NCBI GenBank assembly: GCA_963815655.1
Contig: CAWFHK010000001.1
Location: 1,984,001-2,048,000 of the forward strand
Length of the DNA stretch: 64,000 nucleotides
Reading direction: 5' to 3'
Source: JAWOLE01 sp963815655
Lineage (GTDB): Bacteria; Acidobacteriota; Thermoanaerobaculia; UBA5066; Gp7-AA6
Shown: positions 25,013-33,525 of the stretch, in pieces
Position numbering within the stretch: the first letter of the stretch is position 1
How the letters are laid out: each line of letters opens with the position of its first letter
Made by a program: the position numbers and the translations under genes
The notes under the pieces: model-generated
Databases searched by the model: none
What the model saw: the letters and a program-made list of their open reading frames with translations, nothing else
What the model was told of the DNA's origin: nothing

Positions 25013-26314
25013 TCAGAGGGAGGTCACGCCGGACCGGCTGTGGCGCAGGAGGACGACGGTGCCGACGGTGACGAGGACGAGGCCGTCGAGGACGAGAACG
25101 CGCGGAGCGGTCAAGGACGGCGCGAGCGAACCCGCCACAAGATTGCCGAGGGGCATGGCTCCACGGAAGGCGAGCGAGTAGACCGACACGATACGCCCGC
25201 GCAGGCGGTCTTCGACGTTGGACTGCACGAGCGTCATGAACATCGCGAAGACGACCATGAGCGCCCCTCCCGCCGCGAATAGCACCACGGAGGAGAGGAC
25301 GAGGTCGCGGGAGAGGGCGAAGGCGACCATGAGCCCGCCGAACGTCATCTGCATCGCGACCGCCACGATCCCCTTGCGCCGCACGTGCCCGAACCCGGCG
25401 ATCGCGATCGCGCCGAACACGGCGCCGATGCCGAAGGCGGCGAGGAGGCCACTGTACCCCTTGGCGTCCTTGTGGAAGACCTCGCGGGCGAAGACGGGCA
25501 GGAACGTCACGAGCGGCATCGCGCAGAAGCTCCCGATGAAGGCGAGCACGATGAGCCCCCGCAGCGGCTTCGCGTCCCGGGCGGCGCGAAGCCCCACCTT
25601 CAGGCTCTCCATCACGCGCTCCCGCTTCTCCGTGCCCTTCTCGAGCGCCCCGCGCTTGAGCGCGAGGAGGGCCGCGATGACGGCGAGAAAGGAGAGCCCG
25701 TTCAAGCCGAAGCAGGCCGCGGCGCCCAGCTTGTAGAACGCGATGCCGGCGAGCACCGGACCGATGACGCGGGCGAGGTTGAACTGGATCGAGTTCAACG
25801 CGACCGCGTTTCCCAGGTCCTTCTGATCGACGAGAGTCGGAACGAGCGCCTGGTAGGCCGGACCGCCGAAAGACTGCGCGAGCCCCACGACGAAGGAGAG
25901 GATCAGGATGGTCCAGACGTGGATCGCGTGGCCCCAGATCAGGCCCGCCAGCAGGAACGCCGAGGAGAGCTGCACGATCTGCGACGAGAGCAGGATTCGC
26001 CGCCGGTCCACCCGGTCGGCGAGCACCCCGCCGAAGAGAGAGAAAGCGAGGAAAGGGGCGTCGCCCAGGAACGCGTCGAGCCCCAAAAGGAACGCCGATC
26101 CCGTCATGGTCAGGATCAGCCAGTTCTGCGCGACCTCCTGCATCCACGTCCCGACGCTCGAGGTGAACGCCCCGGCCCAGAGCAGGCGGTAGTCGCGATA
26201 GGTGAAGGCACGGAACGTCCGGAGCAAGGGGGACGTCCGCGTCGTCGAACTCGTCGGGATCGGCGCGGCGCCGGGAGGGCCTTCGGGCCCGTGATCGGCT
26301 TCGGGCCGGCTCAC
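25013..26314 (-). CDS. MFS transporter, EntS-like (MFS_3)
   Basis: 433 residues with about 11-12 transmembrane helices. The N-terminal segment RTFRAFTYRDYRLLWAGAF and TWMQEVAQNWLILTMTGSAF are characteristic of the EntS-like exporter group, and GGVLADRVDRRRILL is the MFS loop 2-3 motif. Substrates in this group include siderophores and drugs; none can be assigned here. The ORF extends further upstream, but GTG 26314 overlaps the stop of the PIMT gene (GTGA) and lies just before the first conserved block, so I choose it. It is third in an operon with amidohydrolase and PIMT. Confidence 0.9.
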   Translation of the reverse strand: MSRPEADHGPEGPPGAAPIPTSSTTRTSPLLRTFRAFTYRDYRLLWAGAFTSSVGTWMQEVAQNWLILTMTGSAFLLGLDAFLGDAPFLAFSLFGGVLADRVDRRRILLSSQIVQLSSAFLLAGLIWGHAIHVWTILILSFVVGLAQSFGGPAYQALVPTLVDQKDLGNAVALNSIQFNLARVIGPVLAGIAFYKLGAAACFGLNGLSFLAVIAALLALKRGALEKGTEKRERVMESLKVGLRAARDAKPLRGLIVLAFIGSFCAMPLVTFLPVFAREVFHKDAKGYSGLLAAFGIGAVFGAIAIAGFGHVRRKGIVAVAMQMTFGGLMVAFALSRDLVLSSVVLFAAGGALMVVFAMFMTLVQSNVEDRLRGRIVSVYSLAFRGAMPLGNLVAGSLAPSLTAPRVLVLDGLVLVTVGTVVLLRHSRSGVTSL

Positions 26315-27069
26315 TCCGGGGCGGGCGGAGTCTTCTCGATCTCCCCGGTCATCGGCACGAAGCGCACCGGCAGGATGTCCTTCTCGCTGATCTTGCCGTT
26401 CTTGTCCTTGGACAGGACCTTGAGCTCCTGGAAGAAGCTGCCGACGGGGATCACCAGGCGCCCGCCGGACGCGAGCTGACCCAGCAGCGGCGAAGGGATG
26501 CGGTCGGGCGCGGCCGTCACGATGATGGCGTCGAAGGGAGCATGCTCCTCCCACCCGCGGTAGCCGTCTCCTTCCCTGACGGTGACGTTGCCGTACCCGA
26601 GCCGCCGCAGCCGCTCTGCCGACGCGCGCGCCAGCTCCGGGACGATCTCGATCGAATAGACCTCCCCGGCCAGCCGCGAGAGAACGGCGCTCTGGTATCC
26701 GGAGCCGGTGCCGATCTCCAGGACCTTCTCCCCGGGCGTGATCTCCGCGAGCTCCGTCATCAGGGCGACGATGTAGGGCTGCGAGATCGTCTGGTTGCCG
26801 GCGATCGGCAGCGGGTGGTCCTCGTAGGCCTGCGCGCTCTGGGCGGGGTCCACGAACAGGTGCCGCGGCACCTCCCGCATCGCCGCGAGCACGCGCGGGT
26901 CGTGCACGCCGCGCGCGACGATCTGGGATTCCACCATCCGCGCGCGCCGCTCGGCTTGATCGTCCCGCGTCTTCGGAGTCACGTTGCGGACGGAGGCTTT
27001 CTGGTCGTTACAGGCAAATGCCAGCAGGGGCGCGAGAAGGAAGGATACCGCGACGCCCGCCCGATTCAA
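26311..27069 (-). CDS. protein-L-isoaspartate O-methyltransferase, exported lipoprotein form
   Basis: 252 residues. The PIMT domain repairs isoaspartyl residues using SAM: EIGTGSGYQSAVLSRL is motif I, ISQPYIVALMTEL precedes it and DAIIVTAAPDRIP follows. Unusually, the N-terminus is a hydrophobic signal ending in LLAFAC, a possible lipobox with Cys21, so the protein is probably exported and lipid-anchored. A SAM-dependent enzyme in the periplasm lacks an obvious SAM supply, so either SAM reaches it or the segment is only a membrane anchor. TTG 27069 overlaps the amidohydrolase stop (TTGA). Confidence 0.88.
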   Translation of the reverse strand: MNRAGVAVSFLLAPLLAFACNDQKASVRNVTPKTRDDQAERRARMVESQIVARGVHDPRVLAAMREVPRHLFVDPAQSAQAYEDHPLPIAGNQTISQPYIVALMTELAEITPGEKVLEIGTGSGYQSAVLSRLAGEVYSIEIVPELARASAERLRRLGYGNVTVREGDGYRGWEEHAPFDAIIVTAAPDRIPSPLLGQLASGGRLVIPVGSFFQELKVLSKDKNGKISEKDILPVRFVPMTGEIEKTPPAPE

Positions 27070-28748
27070 GGCGCCTTCCCCGCCGACAGGCCCTGGCCGT
27101 AGGCCATCTTGCCCCCGACGAGCGTCAGGATCACCGGAATGCGGGGAATGTCTCGGGGCGCGGCGGCCATCGGATCCCGCGCGAACACAGTCACGTCCGC
27201 CTCGAAGCCCGGCGCGATCCGCCCCCGCCGGTCCTCCTCGAAGGCCGCGTAGGCGGCATCCGACGTGAAGAGCGCGAGCGCCTCCTTCCGGTCGAGCCTC
27301 TCCTGCGGACGCCAGCCGCCCGGGGGCTTGCCGTCGAGGTCCTGGCGCGTCACCGCTGCGTAGAACCCGAGGAGAGGGTTCTCCGATTCCACCGGAAAGT
27401 CGCTGCCGCCGGCGAGCCTCGCGCCGGCGTTCTTGAGCTTCCGCCAGGCGTAGGCGCCCGCGATGCGCCGGGCTCCCACGCGCTCCTCTGCCCAGGGCAT
27501 GTCCGAGGTGGCGTGGGTCGGCTGGATCGAAGCGATCACGCCTTCCCGGGCGAATCGCGGGATGTCGTCCAGGGCAAGGATCTGGGCGTGCTCGATCCGC
27601 TGGCGCCGCGCCCCGGGCGGCGCGTCGGGCTGCCCGGCCGCGGCCTTCGCGAACGCGTCCAGCGCCACGCGGTTGCCGCGGTCCCCGATGGCGTGGATCC
27701 AGAGCTGCCAGCCGCTGCGCCGTGCCTCCCGGGCGAGCTCCTCGACCCGCTCCGGAGAGGTCACGAGGAGTCCCCGATTGCCAGGATCGTCCGAGTAGTC
27801 CGAGAGCATCGCGGCGCCGCGGCTGCCGAGCGCGCCATCGGCCAGGACCTTGATCGCGCGCACAGTCAGGAAATCGCTCCCCCGGCCGACGCGCTGCCCG
27901 CGCGCGAAGAATCCGGGCAGGTCTCTCGCCTCGTTCGAGACGGTCGCGTACACGCGGATGGGAAGCAGCCCCGCGTCGGCGAGCCTGGCGAGCGCCGCGA
28001 TTTCCTCCGGCCCGTAATGGGAGGCGTCCTGCACCTGCGTCAGCCCGACCTTCGCGCAGGCTTTCGTCGCCGCCAGGACGCGCCGCTCGAAATCCGCGGG
28101 CGAGGCGGGGGGCATGACCTTCTGGACGAGGTCCACGGCGCGGTCCACGAGAACGCCGGAGGGAGACCCGTCGGGCCGCCGCACGATCTTCCCGCCATCG
28201 GGGTCGCTCGTCGCGGCGTCGATCGAGGCGGCCTTGAGCGCCGCCGAGTTGACCCAGACGGCGTGTCCGTCCACTCGGCGGGCGACCGCGGGACGCCCGG
28301 CGACAACGGCATCCAGATCGCGGGCATCCGGGAACTTCTCCCCGGGCCAGCGGTTCTGGTCCCAGCCCCTCCCCTGCGCCCACGTGCCCTCGGGCAGGGC
28401 GGCGGCGATCGCGCCGATCCGTCTGGCCGCTTGCGAGGCGTCGGCCGCGCCGCGCAGGTCCGCGACCTCGAGAGCCAGCCCGAGGCCCGCCAGATGCCCG
28501 TGCGCGTCGGCCCATCCGGGGAAAACGAAGCTTCCGGCCAGGTCCACGCGGGCGGCGCCGGGCGCCATCCGCCGGGCGCGGGACCCTCTGCCCACGAAGG
28601 CGATCTTCCCGTCCCGGACCAGGATGTCTCTCCTGCGCGGCCGGTCCTCGGCGAAACGGTAGACCATCGCCCCCTCGAGGATCAGCCCCGCGTCGGCCGG
28701 CTTCGGGGGACTCATCATCGCCAGGATCAGAAGCGCCCAGGCGGACAT
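27066..28748 (-). CDS. YtcJ-like amidohydrolase, exported
   Basis: 560 residues. A short signal sequence (MSAWALLILAMM) precedes an amidohydrolase-superfamily metal-dependent barrel: FPGWADAHGHLAGLG (metal His pair), RVDGHAVWVNSAAL, ADGALGSRGA, WIHAIGDRGNRVALDAF and AGGSDFPVESENPL (metal Asp). The order matches the YtcJ/Amidohydro_3 family, which acts on amides or cyclic amides; the substrate is unknown. ATG 28748 has no ribosome site, but TAAGAT ends six bases upstream. It heads the unit amidohydrolase-PIMT-MFS, all with 4-bp overlaps. Confidence 0.9.
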   Translation of the reverse strand: MSAWALLILAMMSPPKPADAGLILEGAMVYRFAEDRPRRRDILVRDGKIAFVGRGSRARRMAPGAARVDLAGSFVFPGWADAHGHLAGLGLALEVADLRGAADASQAARRIGAIAAALPEGTWAQGRGWDQNRWPGEKFPDARDLDAVVAGRPAVARRVDGHAVWVNSAALKAASIDAATSDPDGGKIVRRPDGSPSGVLVDRAVDLVQKVMPPASPADFERRVLAATKACAKVGLTQVQDASHYGPEEIAALARLADAGLLPIRVYATVSNEARDLPGFFARGQRVGRGSDFLTVRAIKVLADGALGSRGAAMLSDYSDDPGNRGLLVTSPERVEELAREARRSGWQLWIHAIGDRGNRVALDAFAKAAAGQPDAPPGARRQRIEHAQILALDDIPRFAREGVIASIQPTHATSDMPWAEERVGARRIAGAYAWRKLKNAGARLAGGSDFPVESENPLLGFYAAVTRQDLDGKPPGGWRPQERLDRKEALALFTSDAAYAAFEEDRRGRIAPGFEADVTVFARDPMAAAPRDIPRIPVILTLVGGKMAYGQGLSAGKAP

Positions 28749-28775
28749 TCGGCAATCTTAGCCGAAGCCTCGTGC

Positions 28776-28806
28776 GGGAATCCGAAACCGGAAATCGGGG
28801 ATCTCC
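28776..28806. repeat. degenerate heptamer array
   Basis: Four 7-base units GGGAATC, CGAAACC, GGAAATC, GGGGATC in the 65-base gap between the amidohydrolase start and the SpoIIE phosphatase stop, seven bases from the latter. No inverted partner is seen. It is the weakest member of the set. Confidence 0.45.
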
Positions 28807-28813
28807 GCGGCCC

Positions 28814-30475
28814 CTACCGGCCGGCGCTCTCCCCGCGGCGCACGAGGAGGAGAGTCTGATCGTCGTATTGCGGCATGTCGGCCGCGAAATCGGCCACCTC
28901 CGCGAACACCCGATCGCACAGCTCTTTCAAGGGAAGCCCCCGCCCCTTTCCGATGAGGGTCGAGAGGCGGCCCAGGCCGAACTCCTCCTCGGCCGCGTCG
29001 ACCGCCTCCGTCAGGCCGTCCGTGTACACGCAGAGCAGGTCTCCGGGCTCGAGCGTGACCGACACCTCCCTCCAGGAGGCGTCGGGGAACATCCCGACGG
29101 GCACTCCCGTGGAATTCAGATGCTCCATTTCTCCCGAGCCGCGCAGGAGGAGCGCCGGGTTGTGCCCCGCCGAGACGTAGGTCAAGAGGCCGCTGTCGGG
29201 CTCGAAGAGGCCGAAGAAGAGAGTCAGGAACTTGCGCGTCGCGGCGTAGCGCTGCAGGTGGCGGTCGATCCGGCTGACGAGATCCACGACGGTCTTCGCT
29301 TCGTCGATCTGCAGGTGCACGGCCGCGTGCACGGTCGACACGAGCAGCGCCGCCGGCACTCCCTTGCCGGAGACGTCCGCCACGAGAAATCCGAGGCGCC
29401 CCCGGGAGAGCGGGAAGAGATCGTAGTAGTCCCCCCCCACGTGCCGCGTCGGAAGGTTCGCCGCCGCGAGCTCGACGCCCGCGACCTCCGGCAGCGAGTG
29501 CGGAAGGATCTCCCGCTGGATCGCCGCCGCGAGCTCCATCTCCCGCTCGATCCTCTCGCTCTCGATCGCCGCGCGGTGGAGGCGCGCCGTCTCGATCGCC
29601 GCCGCCGCCTGGTTGGCGAAGAGCGAGAGGATCCGAGCATCGGAGGGGGTGAAGTCCAGGACGCCTCCGTCGCGGGATTCCTTGTCCGCCACGGCCAGCA
29701 CGCCGATCCGCCGCCCCGAGACCGAGATCGGGACCACCAGGCACTTCTGGCAGGACATCAGGCGCACACCGGCGGTTGGAACGGTCGCGGCCGCGTTGTT
29801 GATCACGGCCCCGCCTTCGGGCAGGTTCCACGAGGCGAAGTCCTGCGGGGGAAGAAACTGTCCGCCGAGGTTCCGCTCGAGCAGGAGCCGTCCATCCTCG
29901 TGAAAGAGGACGAGGGTCCCCTTGCCCGCGTCGGTCAGCGAAATGGAGCGGAAGAGAACTTCGTCTCCGAGCGCCGCGATGTCCAGCTGCCCCGACAGCG
30001 AGAGCCCCAGGTCGTAGAGGGATTCGAGCTCCACCAGCCGCGTGCGGACCTCGAAATCCGCTTCCTTCACGAGGCGCGAAAGACGGTGGGCGCCGAGCAG
30101 CCCGCCCAGAACGAATCCGAGAAAAGCGCCGAGCTCGGCGGAGTCTTCGGGCTCGACTCCGTCCAAACCGAGATGCCCGTGGACCTCCCCCTCGGCCGCG
30201 AGCGGGACCCAGAAGGTCCCGTCGCGATGCATCGGGACGGCGGGGGACGGATCGGGCAGGAGGAGGCCTCGCGACTCGGAGACTCCCGCCATGGCCGCGC
30301 GGACCCACGCGTCTTTTTCCCGCAGATAGAGGGCGCCGCCCCGCGCGCCGCTCCAGGAGACGGCGGCCTGCGCGAGGCGGGCCGGCAACGGGCGGTCGGA
30401 ATTCCGAAGCGGTTCCTCGATCGTCTTCCAGAGCGGCCCGAAGCGCGAAGCGGAAACGGGCGGGGCGTCCGTCAC
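28814..30475 (-). CDS. GAF-SpoIIE family PP2C-type phosphatase (RsbU-like)
   Basis: 553 residues. Residues about 30-150 resemble a degenerate GAF; a clear GAF domain covers about 150-310; the SpoIIE phosphatase occupies about 330-550. Metal-binding motifs are intact: GGDYYDLFP, ADVSGKGVPAALL, YTDGLTEA and QYDDQTLLLV. It would dephosphorylate the STAS-domain protein encoded just upstream and so release an anti-sigma switch. GTG 30475 is the only good start. A 14-bp tandem duplication separates it from the STAS stop; without that copy the two genes would overlap as GTGA. Confidence 0.93.
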   Translation of the reverse strand: MTDAPPVSASRFGPLWKTIEEPLRNSDRPLPARLAQAAVSWSGARGGALYLREKDAWVRAAMAGVSESRGLLLPDPSPAVPMHRDGTFWVPLAAEGEVHGHLGLDGVEPEDSAELGAFLGFVLGGLLGAHRLSRLVKEADFEVRTRLVELESLYDLGLSLSGQLDIAALGDEVLFRSISLTDAGKGTLVLFHEDGRLLLERNLGGQFLPPQDFASWNLPEGGAVINNAAATVPTAGVRLMSCQKCLVVPISVSGRRIGVLAVADKESRDGGVLDFTPSDARILSLFANQAAAAIETARLHRAAIESERIEREMELAAAIQREILPHSLPEVAGVELAAANLPTRHVGGDYYDLFPLSRGRLGFLVADVSGKGVPAALLVSTVHAAVHLQIDEAKTVVDLVSRIDRHLQRYAATRKFLTLFFGLFEPDSGLLTYVSAGHNPALLLRGSGEMEHLNSTGVPVGMFPDASWREVSVTLEPGDLLCVYTDGLTEAVDAAEEEFGLGRLSTLIGKGRGLPLKELCDRVFAEVADFAADMPQYDDQTLLLVRRGESAGR

Positions 30476-30485
30476 GGAGCGTCCG

Positions 30486-30839
30486 TCACGGCGAAGAGAC
30501 GGCCCGCACGGCCTCGGACTCGGTGGGATAGATCGCCGCGTACTGGGCCAGGCCCATGATCCGGAAGGTCTTGTCGATGGTCGGCGTCAGGCCGCAGAAG
30601 GCCAGCTTGCCTTTCCTGTCCATGACCTTCTCGAGCACCTCGATCAGGATGGAGATGCCGATCGAGTTGACGATGCGGGTCTTTTCCAGGTTCAGGACGA
30701 GAGCGCGGGCTCCCGACTCGAGATGGGTGTACGCCTGCCGCGCGATCTCCTCTCCCCCCTGGTTGTTGATGTACCCGTCGGTCGAGAGAATCGCGACGTC
30801 TCCGCGCCGCTCCGCGGCAACCCTGCAAACCTCGCTCAC
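30486..30839 (-). CDS. STAS-domain anti-sigma-factor antagonist
   Basis: 117 residues, a single STAS domain of the SpoIIAA/RsbV type. The phosphorylatable Ser lies in KTRIVNSIGISILIEV, and the segment GARALVLNLEKT precedes it. In partner switching the dephosphorylated form binds the RsbW-like kinase. GTG 30839 overlaps the stop of that kinase gene (GTGA). The phosphatase gene follows, so kinase, antagonist and phosphatase form a complete module. Confidence 0.92.
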   Translation of the reverse strand: MSEVCRVAAERRGDVAILSTDGYINNQGGEEIARQAYTHLESGARALVLNLEKTRIVNSIGISILIEVLEKVMDRKGKLAFCGLTPTIDKTFRIMGLAQYAAIYPTESEAVRAVSSP

Positions 30840-31300
30840 TTGTATTTCCTCATGAGGATTCGCGTCCCCCCTTCGCTCGACGAGATGGCCACGGAGTCCA
30901 TCAGGCTGCGAATGATCTGCAGCCCCCATCCCCTCTTCTGGCGCCCGGAGAAGGTCTTCTCCGCCGACGGCATCTCGATCGACGCCTGGTCAAAACCCTT
31001 TCCCTGGTCCAGGACTTCCACCTCCAGGAATTCGCGGTCGTTGTCTTCCCGGCCGACCCGAAACGTCAGATGGACGCGGTCGTCGCGCGCCTGCGCATGC
31101 TCGAACGCGTTGATACAGGCCTCCACGAGAGCCAGCTTGACCTCGTCGATCTTATCGCGGGGCATCTCGATGAACTCGCCGACCGCGGCCGCCTGAGCGG
31201 TCGCGACGATCTCCATGTCCGGCGCCACCGGGATGGTCAACGAGATCTCGCGAGCACCCGTCGCGTCGAGGCTCATTCGGGCCGACTCCCGCCGTGACAT
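30836..31300 (-). CDS. anti-sigma factor / RsbW-like serine kinase
   Basis: 154 residues with a GHKL-type ATPase fold: DEVKLALVEACINAFEHA (N box with the Asn that binds Mg), VLDQGKGFDQ (G1 box DxGxGF) and RGWGLQIIRSLMD (G2 box GxGL). Such proteins phosphorylate the STAS antagonist and sequester a sigma factor or another output. No sigma factor gene is adjacent, so the target is unknown. ATG 31300 is preferred because GGAAG lies seven bases upstream; ATG 31276 is the alternative. Confidence 0.9.
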   Translation of the reverse strand: MSRRESARMSLDATGAREISLTIPVAPDMEIVATAQAAAVGEFIEMPRDKIDEVKLALVEACINAFEHAQARDDRVHLTFRVGREDNDREFLEVEVLDQGKGFDQASIEMPSAEKTFSGRQKRGWGLQIIRSLMDSVAISSSEGGTRILMRKYK

Positions 31301-31450
31301 CAGATGCTTCCGCCGCCTCCGGTTCCGCGTTCGCCTGGGCTCGATCGCGGCCGAGAGGATAACCCGTCGCGACCGGGCCGGAGCATTGCGGTCGGGACGG
31401 CACACTTGGCGGGAGAGACGCGAGGGGAGGGCTCAGTCATGGGAACCGGC

Positions 31451-31609
31451 CTAAAACCGCAGGAAGATCTGCAGCGAGCGAACCAGGATCTCGGGCACCC
31501 GGTTGGAGGAGAAGAGAAGCGCGGCGGCGGCGATCTCGGCCAGGAGAAGCGGCCACGCAAGCGAGGGCGCCTGCGAGAGCTCGACGGCGAGGGCCTGCAC
31601 TCTTTTCAT
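31451..31609 (-). CDS. small hydrophobic protein (52 residues)
   Basis: ATG 31609 to TAG at 31451. One predicted transmembrane helix (SLAWPLLLAEIAAAALLF) lies in the middle, with a charged N-terminus (MKRVQALAVEL) and an amphipathic tail. The ribosome site is weak (CTCCTCACGAAC). It lies 150 bases before the RsbW-like gene in the same direction and could be its leader gene. I do not recognise it; it may be spurious. Confidence 0.45.
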   Translation of the reverse strand: MKRVQALAVELSQAPSLAWPLLLAEIAAAALLFSSNRVPEILVRSLQIFLRF

Positions 31610-31838
31610 GTTCGTTCGTGAGGAGCAAGCGCAAGTCCCCTGCCAGAGGCGGGGGGTGCCGCAACCCGAAGATAACCCCTTGAGCCAAAGTGGCTTGCGG
31701 GGGAACGGCGAAGGAGTCAATCATCTCAGTATAGCGCCAATTGGATACATATACCATCCATGACAAGAAATATCCATATAAGTAAGCTACCTATATGGAG
31801 AATTTAGCGCCGAAACTGTGACTTTTAGATACTGAGAC
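31610..31838. promoter_or_regulatory. AT-rich intergenic region with inverted repeats
   Basis: The 229 bases between the small protein start and the sigma-54 activator stop contain the most AT-rich stretch of the window (about 31720-31840). CCATATAAG (31774-31782) and CCTATATGG (31790-31798) form an inverted repeat with eight of nine matches and a seven-base gap. TGGATA at 31742 and CATCCA at 31755 are further half-sites of the same type, so several copies of TATCCA/TGGATA are clustered. These could be operators for the minus-strand operon below 31609. No sigma-54 promoter (GG-N10-GC) is evident. Confidence 0.5.
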
Positions 31839-33341
31839 TTATCGTCCCAACATCTTCTTCCGATAGAGAGTGCGGCGGCTGATCCCGAGAAGTCTGGCGG
31901 CCCGGCTCTTGTTTCCGCCGGCCATCTTCAGAACCGATCGGATGTGGCGCTCCTCGAGAGCCCGCAGGTTCGGGACTTCGGCCGCCTCCGCCCCCGAAGG
32001 AACGTCGAGCCTCGCCGGGACGCGCGACGGGAGCCACTGGAGGTCTTCCCGCCGGATCACGCCGCCCCGGCAGAGCGAGGCCGCCCCCTCGAGCAGGTTC
32101 TCGAGCTCCCGGACATTGCCGGCAAAGTCGTGGGCAAGCAGGGCCGCGAACGCATCGCGGTCGATGGTCGGCAGCTCCCGCCCTTCCCGGGCCGCGAACC
32201 GCTCGAGGAAATGGCGCGCGAGCTTCGGGATGTCCTCCCTCCGGTCGCGCAGCGGCGGGAGCGCGATCTCGACGACGCGCAGCCGGTAGTAGAGATCCTC
32301 GCGGAATTCGCCGCGGAGGATCTTCTCCGTCAGGCGGGCGTTGGTCGCTGCGAGGACCCGCACGTCGATCGGGATTCGCTTCCTCCCCCCGACGCGCTCG
32401 ATCTCTCTCTCCTGGAGGACGCGCAGGAGCTTGGCCTGCAGGGCGAGCGGCATGTCGCCGACCTCGTCCAGGAACAGGGTCCCGCCGGTGGCCGTTTCGA
32501 ACCGGCCCGATCTCGCCTCGACTCCGGTCGCGACGCCCCTCTCGATGCCGAAGAGCTCGGACTCGAGGAGAGACTCGGGGAGCGCCGCGCAATTGATCGC
32601 GACGAAAGGCTGATCGGCGCGGTCGCTGCGCGCGTGGATCATCCGCGCGACGAGTTCCTTGCCGGTCCCGCTCTCTCCGGTGATCAGGATCGAGGTCCGG
32701 GAGGGAGCGACGCGGCCCACCAGATCGAGCACCCGGCGCGCCGCCGGGGAATCGCCCACGAAGAGGCGGCCCGCCGCCACGCGTCCCGTCTCGTCCAGGA
32801 GCCTGCGGTTCTCCTCCTCCAGCCGCTCGCGCTCGCGCGTCAGGCGTTCCAGGTGGCGGCGGTTCTCGATCGCCATCCCGCAGAGGCCGGCGAGCGAGGT
32901 CAGGAAGCGCGCGTCCTCCGGGTCGAACGCGGTCTGCCCTCCGCGGCGCAGTTCCTTGTCCGCCAGGACGAGGACGCCGACGGTGCGGCCGCCTCCGCGG
33001 ATCGGGACCCCGATCGCAGCCGAGACGGCCGTGCGGAGAAAACGGAACTTTTCGCGGACGAGTGCGGTTTCGGCGGGGAGAAGATCCCGCAGGAAGTCGT
33101 CCTCCGCGACGACGGACTCGGAGGGGCGGCGCGGGAAGCCGACGCGGGCCTCGGCCCGACGGGCGCCTCCTTCCCCGAAGGTCGCCAGGTACCCGCGGGA
33201 GGCGTCCAGGACGCCAACGGCGCGGCCGAGCACGTCTTCGACCAGGGCCTCCTCGTCCGGAAGGGACCCGAGGGACAGGCCGGCGTCGTAGAGCGTCTCG
33301 AGGAGGAGGAGCTTGTGCTGGGTCTGGAAATCGCGATCCAT
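31839..33341 (-). CDS. GAF-containing bacterial enhancer-binding protein with altered GAFTGA loop
   Basis: 500 residues. An N-terminal GAF sensor (about 15-170) and coiled linker lead into an AAA+ domain (about 195-430) with Walker A GESGTGKELVAR, Walker B GGTLFLDEVGDM, and the arginine-finger region LYYRL. The C-terminus is a Fis-type helix-turn-helix (NKSRAARLLGISRRTLYRK). The sigma-54-contacting GAFTGA loop reads GVATGV (LFGIERGVATGVEAR), losing the Phe and Thr context that touches sigma-54, so the output may not be canonical. GGAG eight bases before ATG 33341 supports that start. Its GAF is similar in style to that of the nearby SpoIIE phosphatases. Confidence 0.9.
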   Translation of the reverse strand: MDRDFQTQHKLLLLETLYDAGLSLGSLPDEEALVEDVLGRAVGVLDASRGYLATFGEGGARRAEARVGFPRRPSESVVAEDDFLRDLLPAETALVREKFRFLRTAVSAAIGVPIRGGGRTVGVLVLADKELRRGGQTAFDPEDARFLTSLAGLCGMAIENRRHLERLTRERERLEEENRRLLDETGRVAAGRLFVGDSPAARRVLDLVGRVAPSRTSILITGESGTGKELVARMIHARSDRADQPFVAINCAALPESLLESELFGIERGVATGVEARSGRFETATGGTLFLDEVGDMPLALQAKLLRVLQEREIERVGGRKRIPIDVRVLAATNARLTEKILRGEFREDLYYRLRVVEIALPPLRDRREDIPKLARHFLERFAAREGRELPTIDRDAFAALLAHDFAGNVRELENLLEGAASLCRGGVIRREDLQWLPSRVPARLDVPSGAEAAEVPNLRALEERHIRSVLKMAGGNKSRAARLLGISRRTLYRKKMLGR

Positions 33342-33525
33342 CACAGTCGCTCCGCGCTTGCGCGGGAAATGCGCCTGACGGCGCACCGGCGAGCCGCTCG
33401 CCCGGATGCGGCGCGAGGTTCCTCCCTCCGGTGACTCGGGAGACTCCTCGCGCCGCGACCGGGGCCAGGCGCGACCGGAGCAAATACACCGCGATCGGGA
33501 ACCGGCACGACGAGGGCTGGGGCGG

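Noticed and set aside
31610..31838. Sigma-54 promoter for the enhancer-binding protein region
   Set aside because: No GG-N10-GC pair of the TGGCAC-N5-TTGC type was found on either strand.
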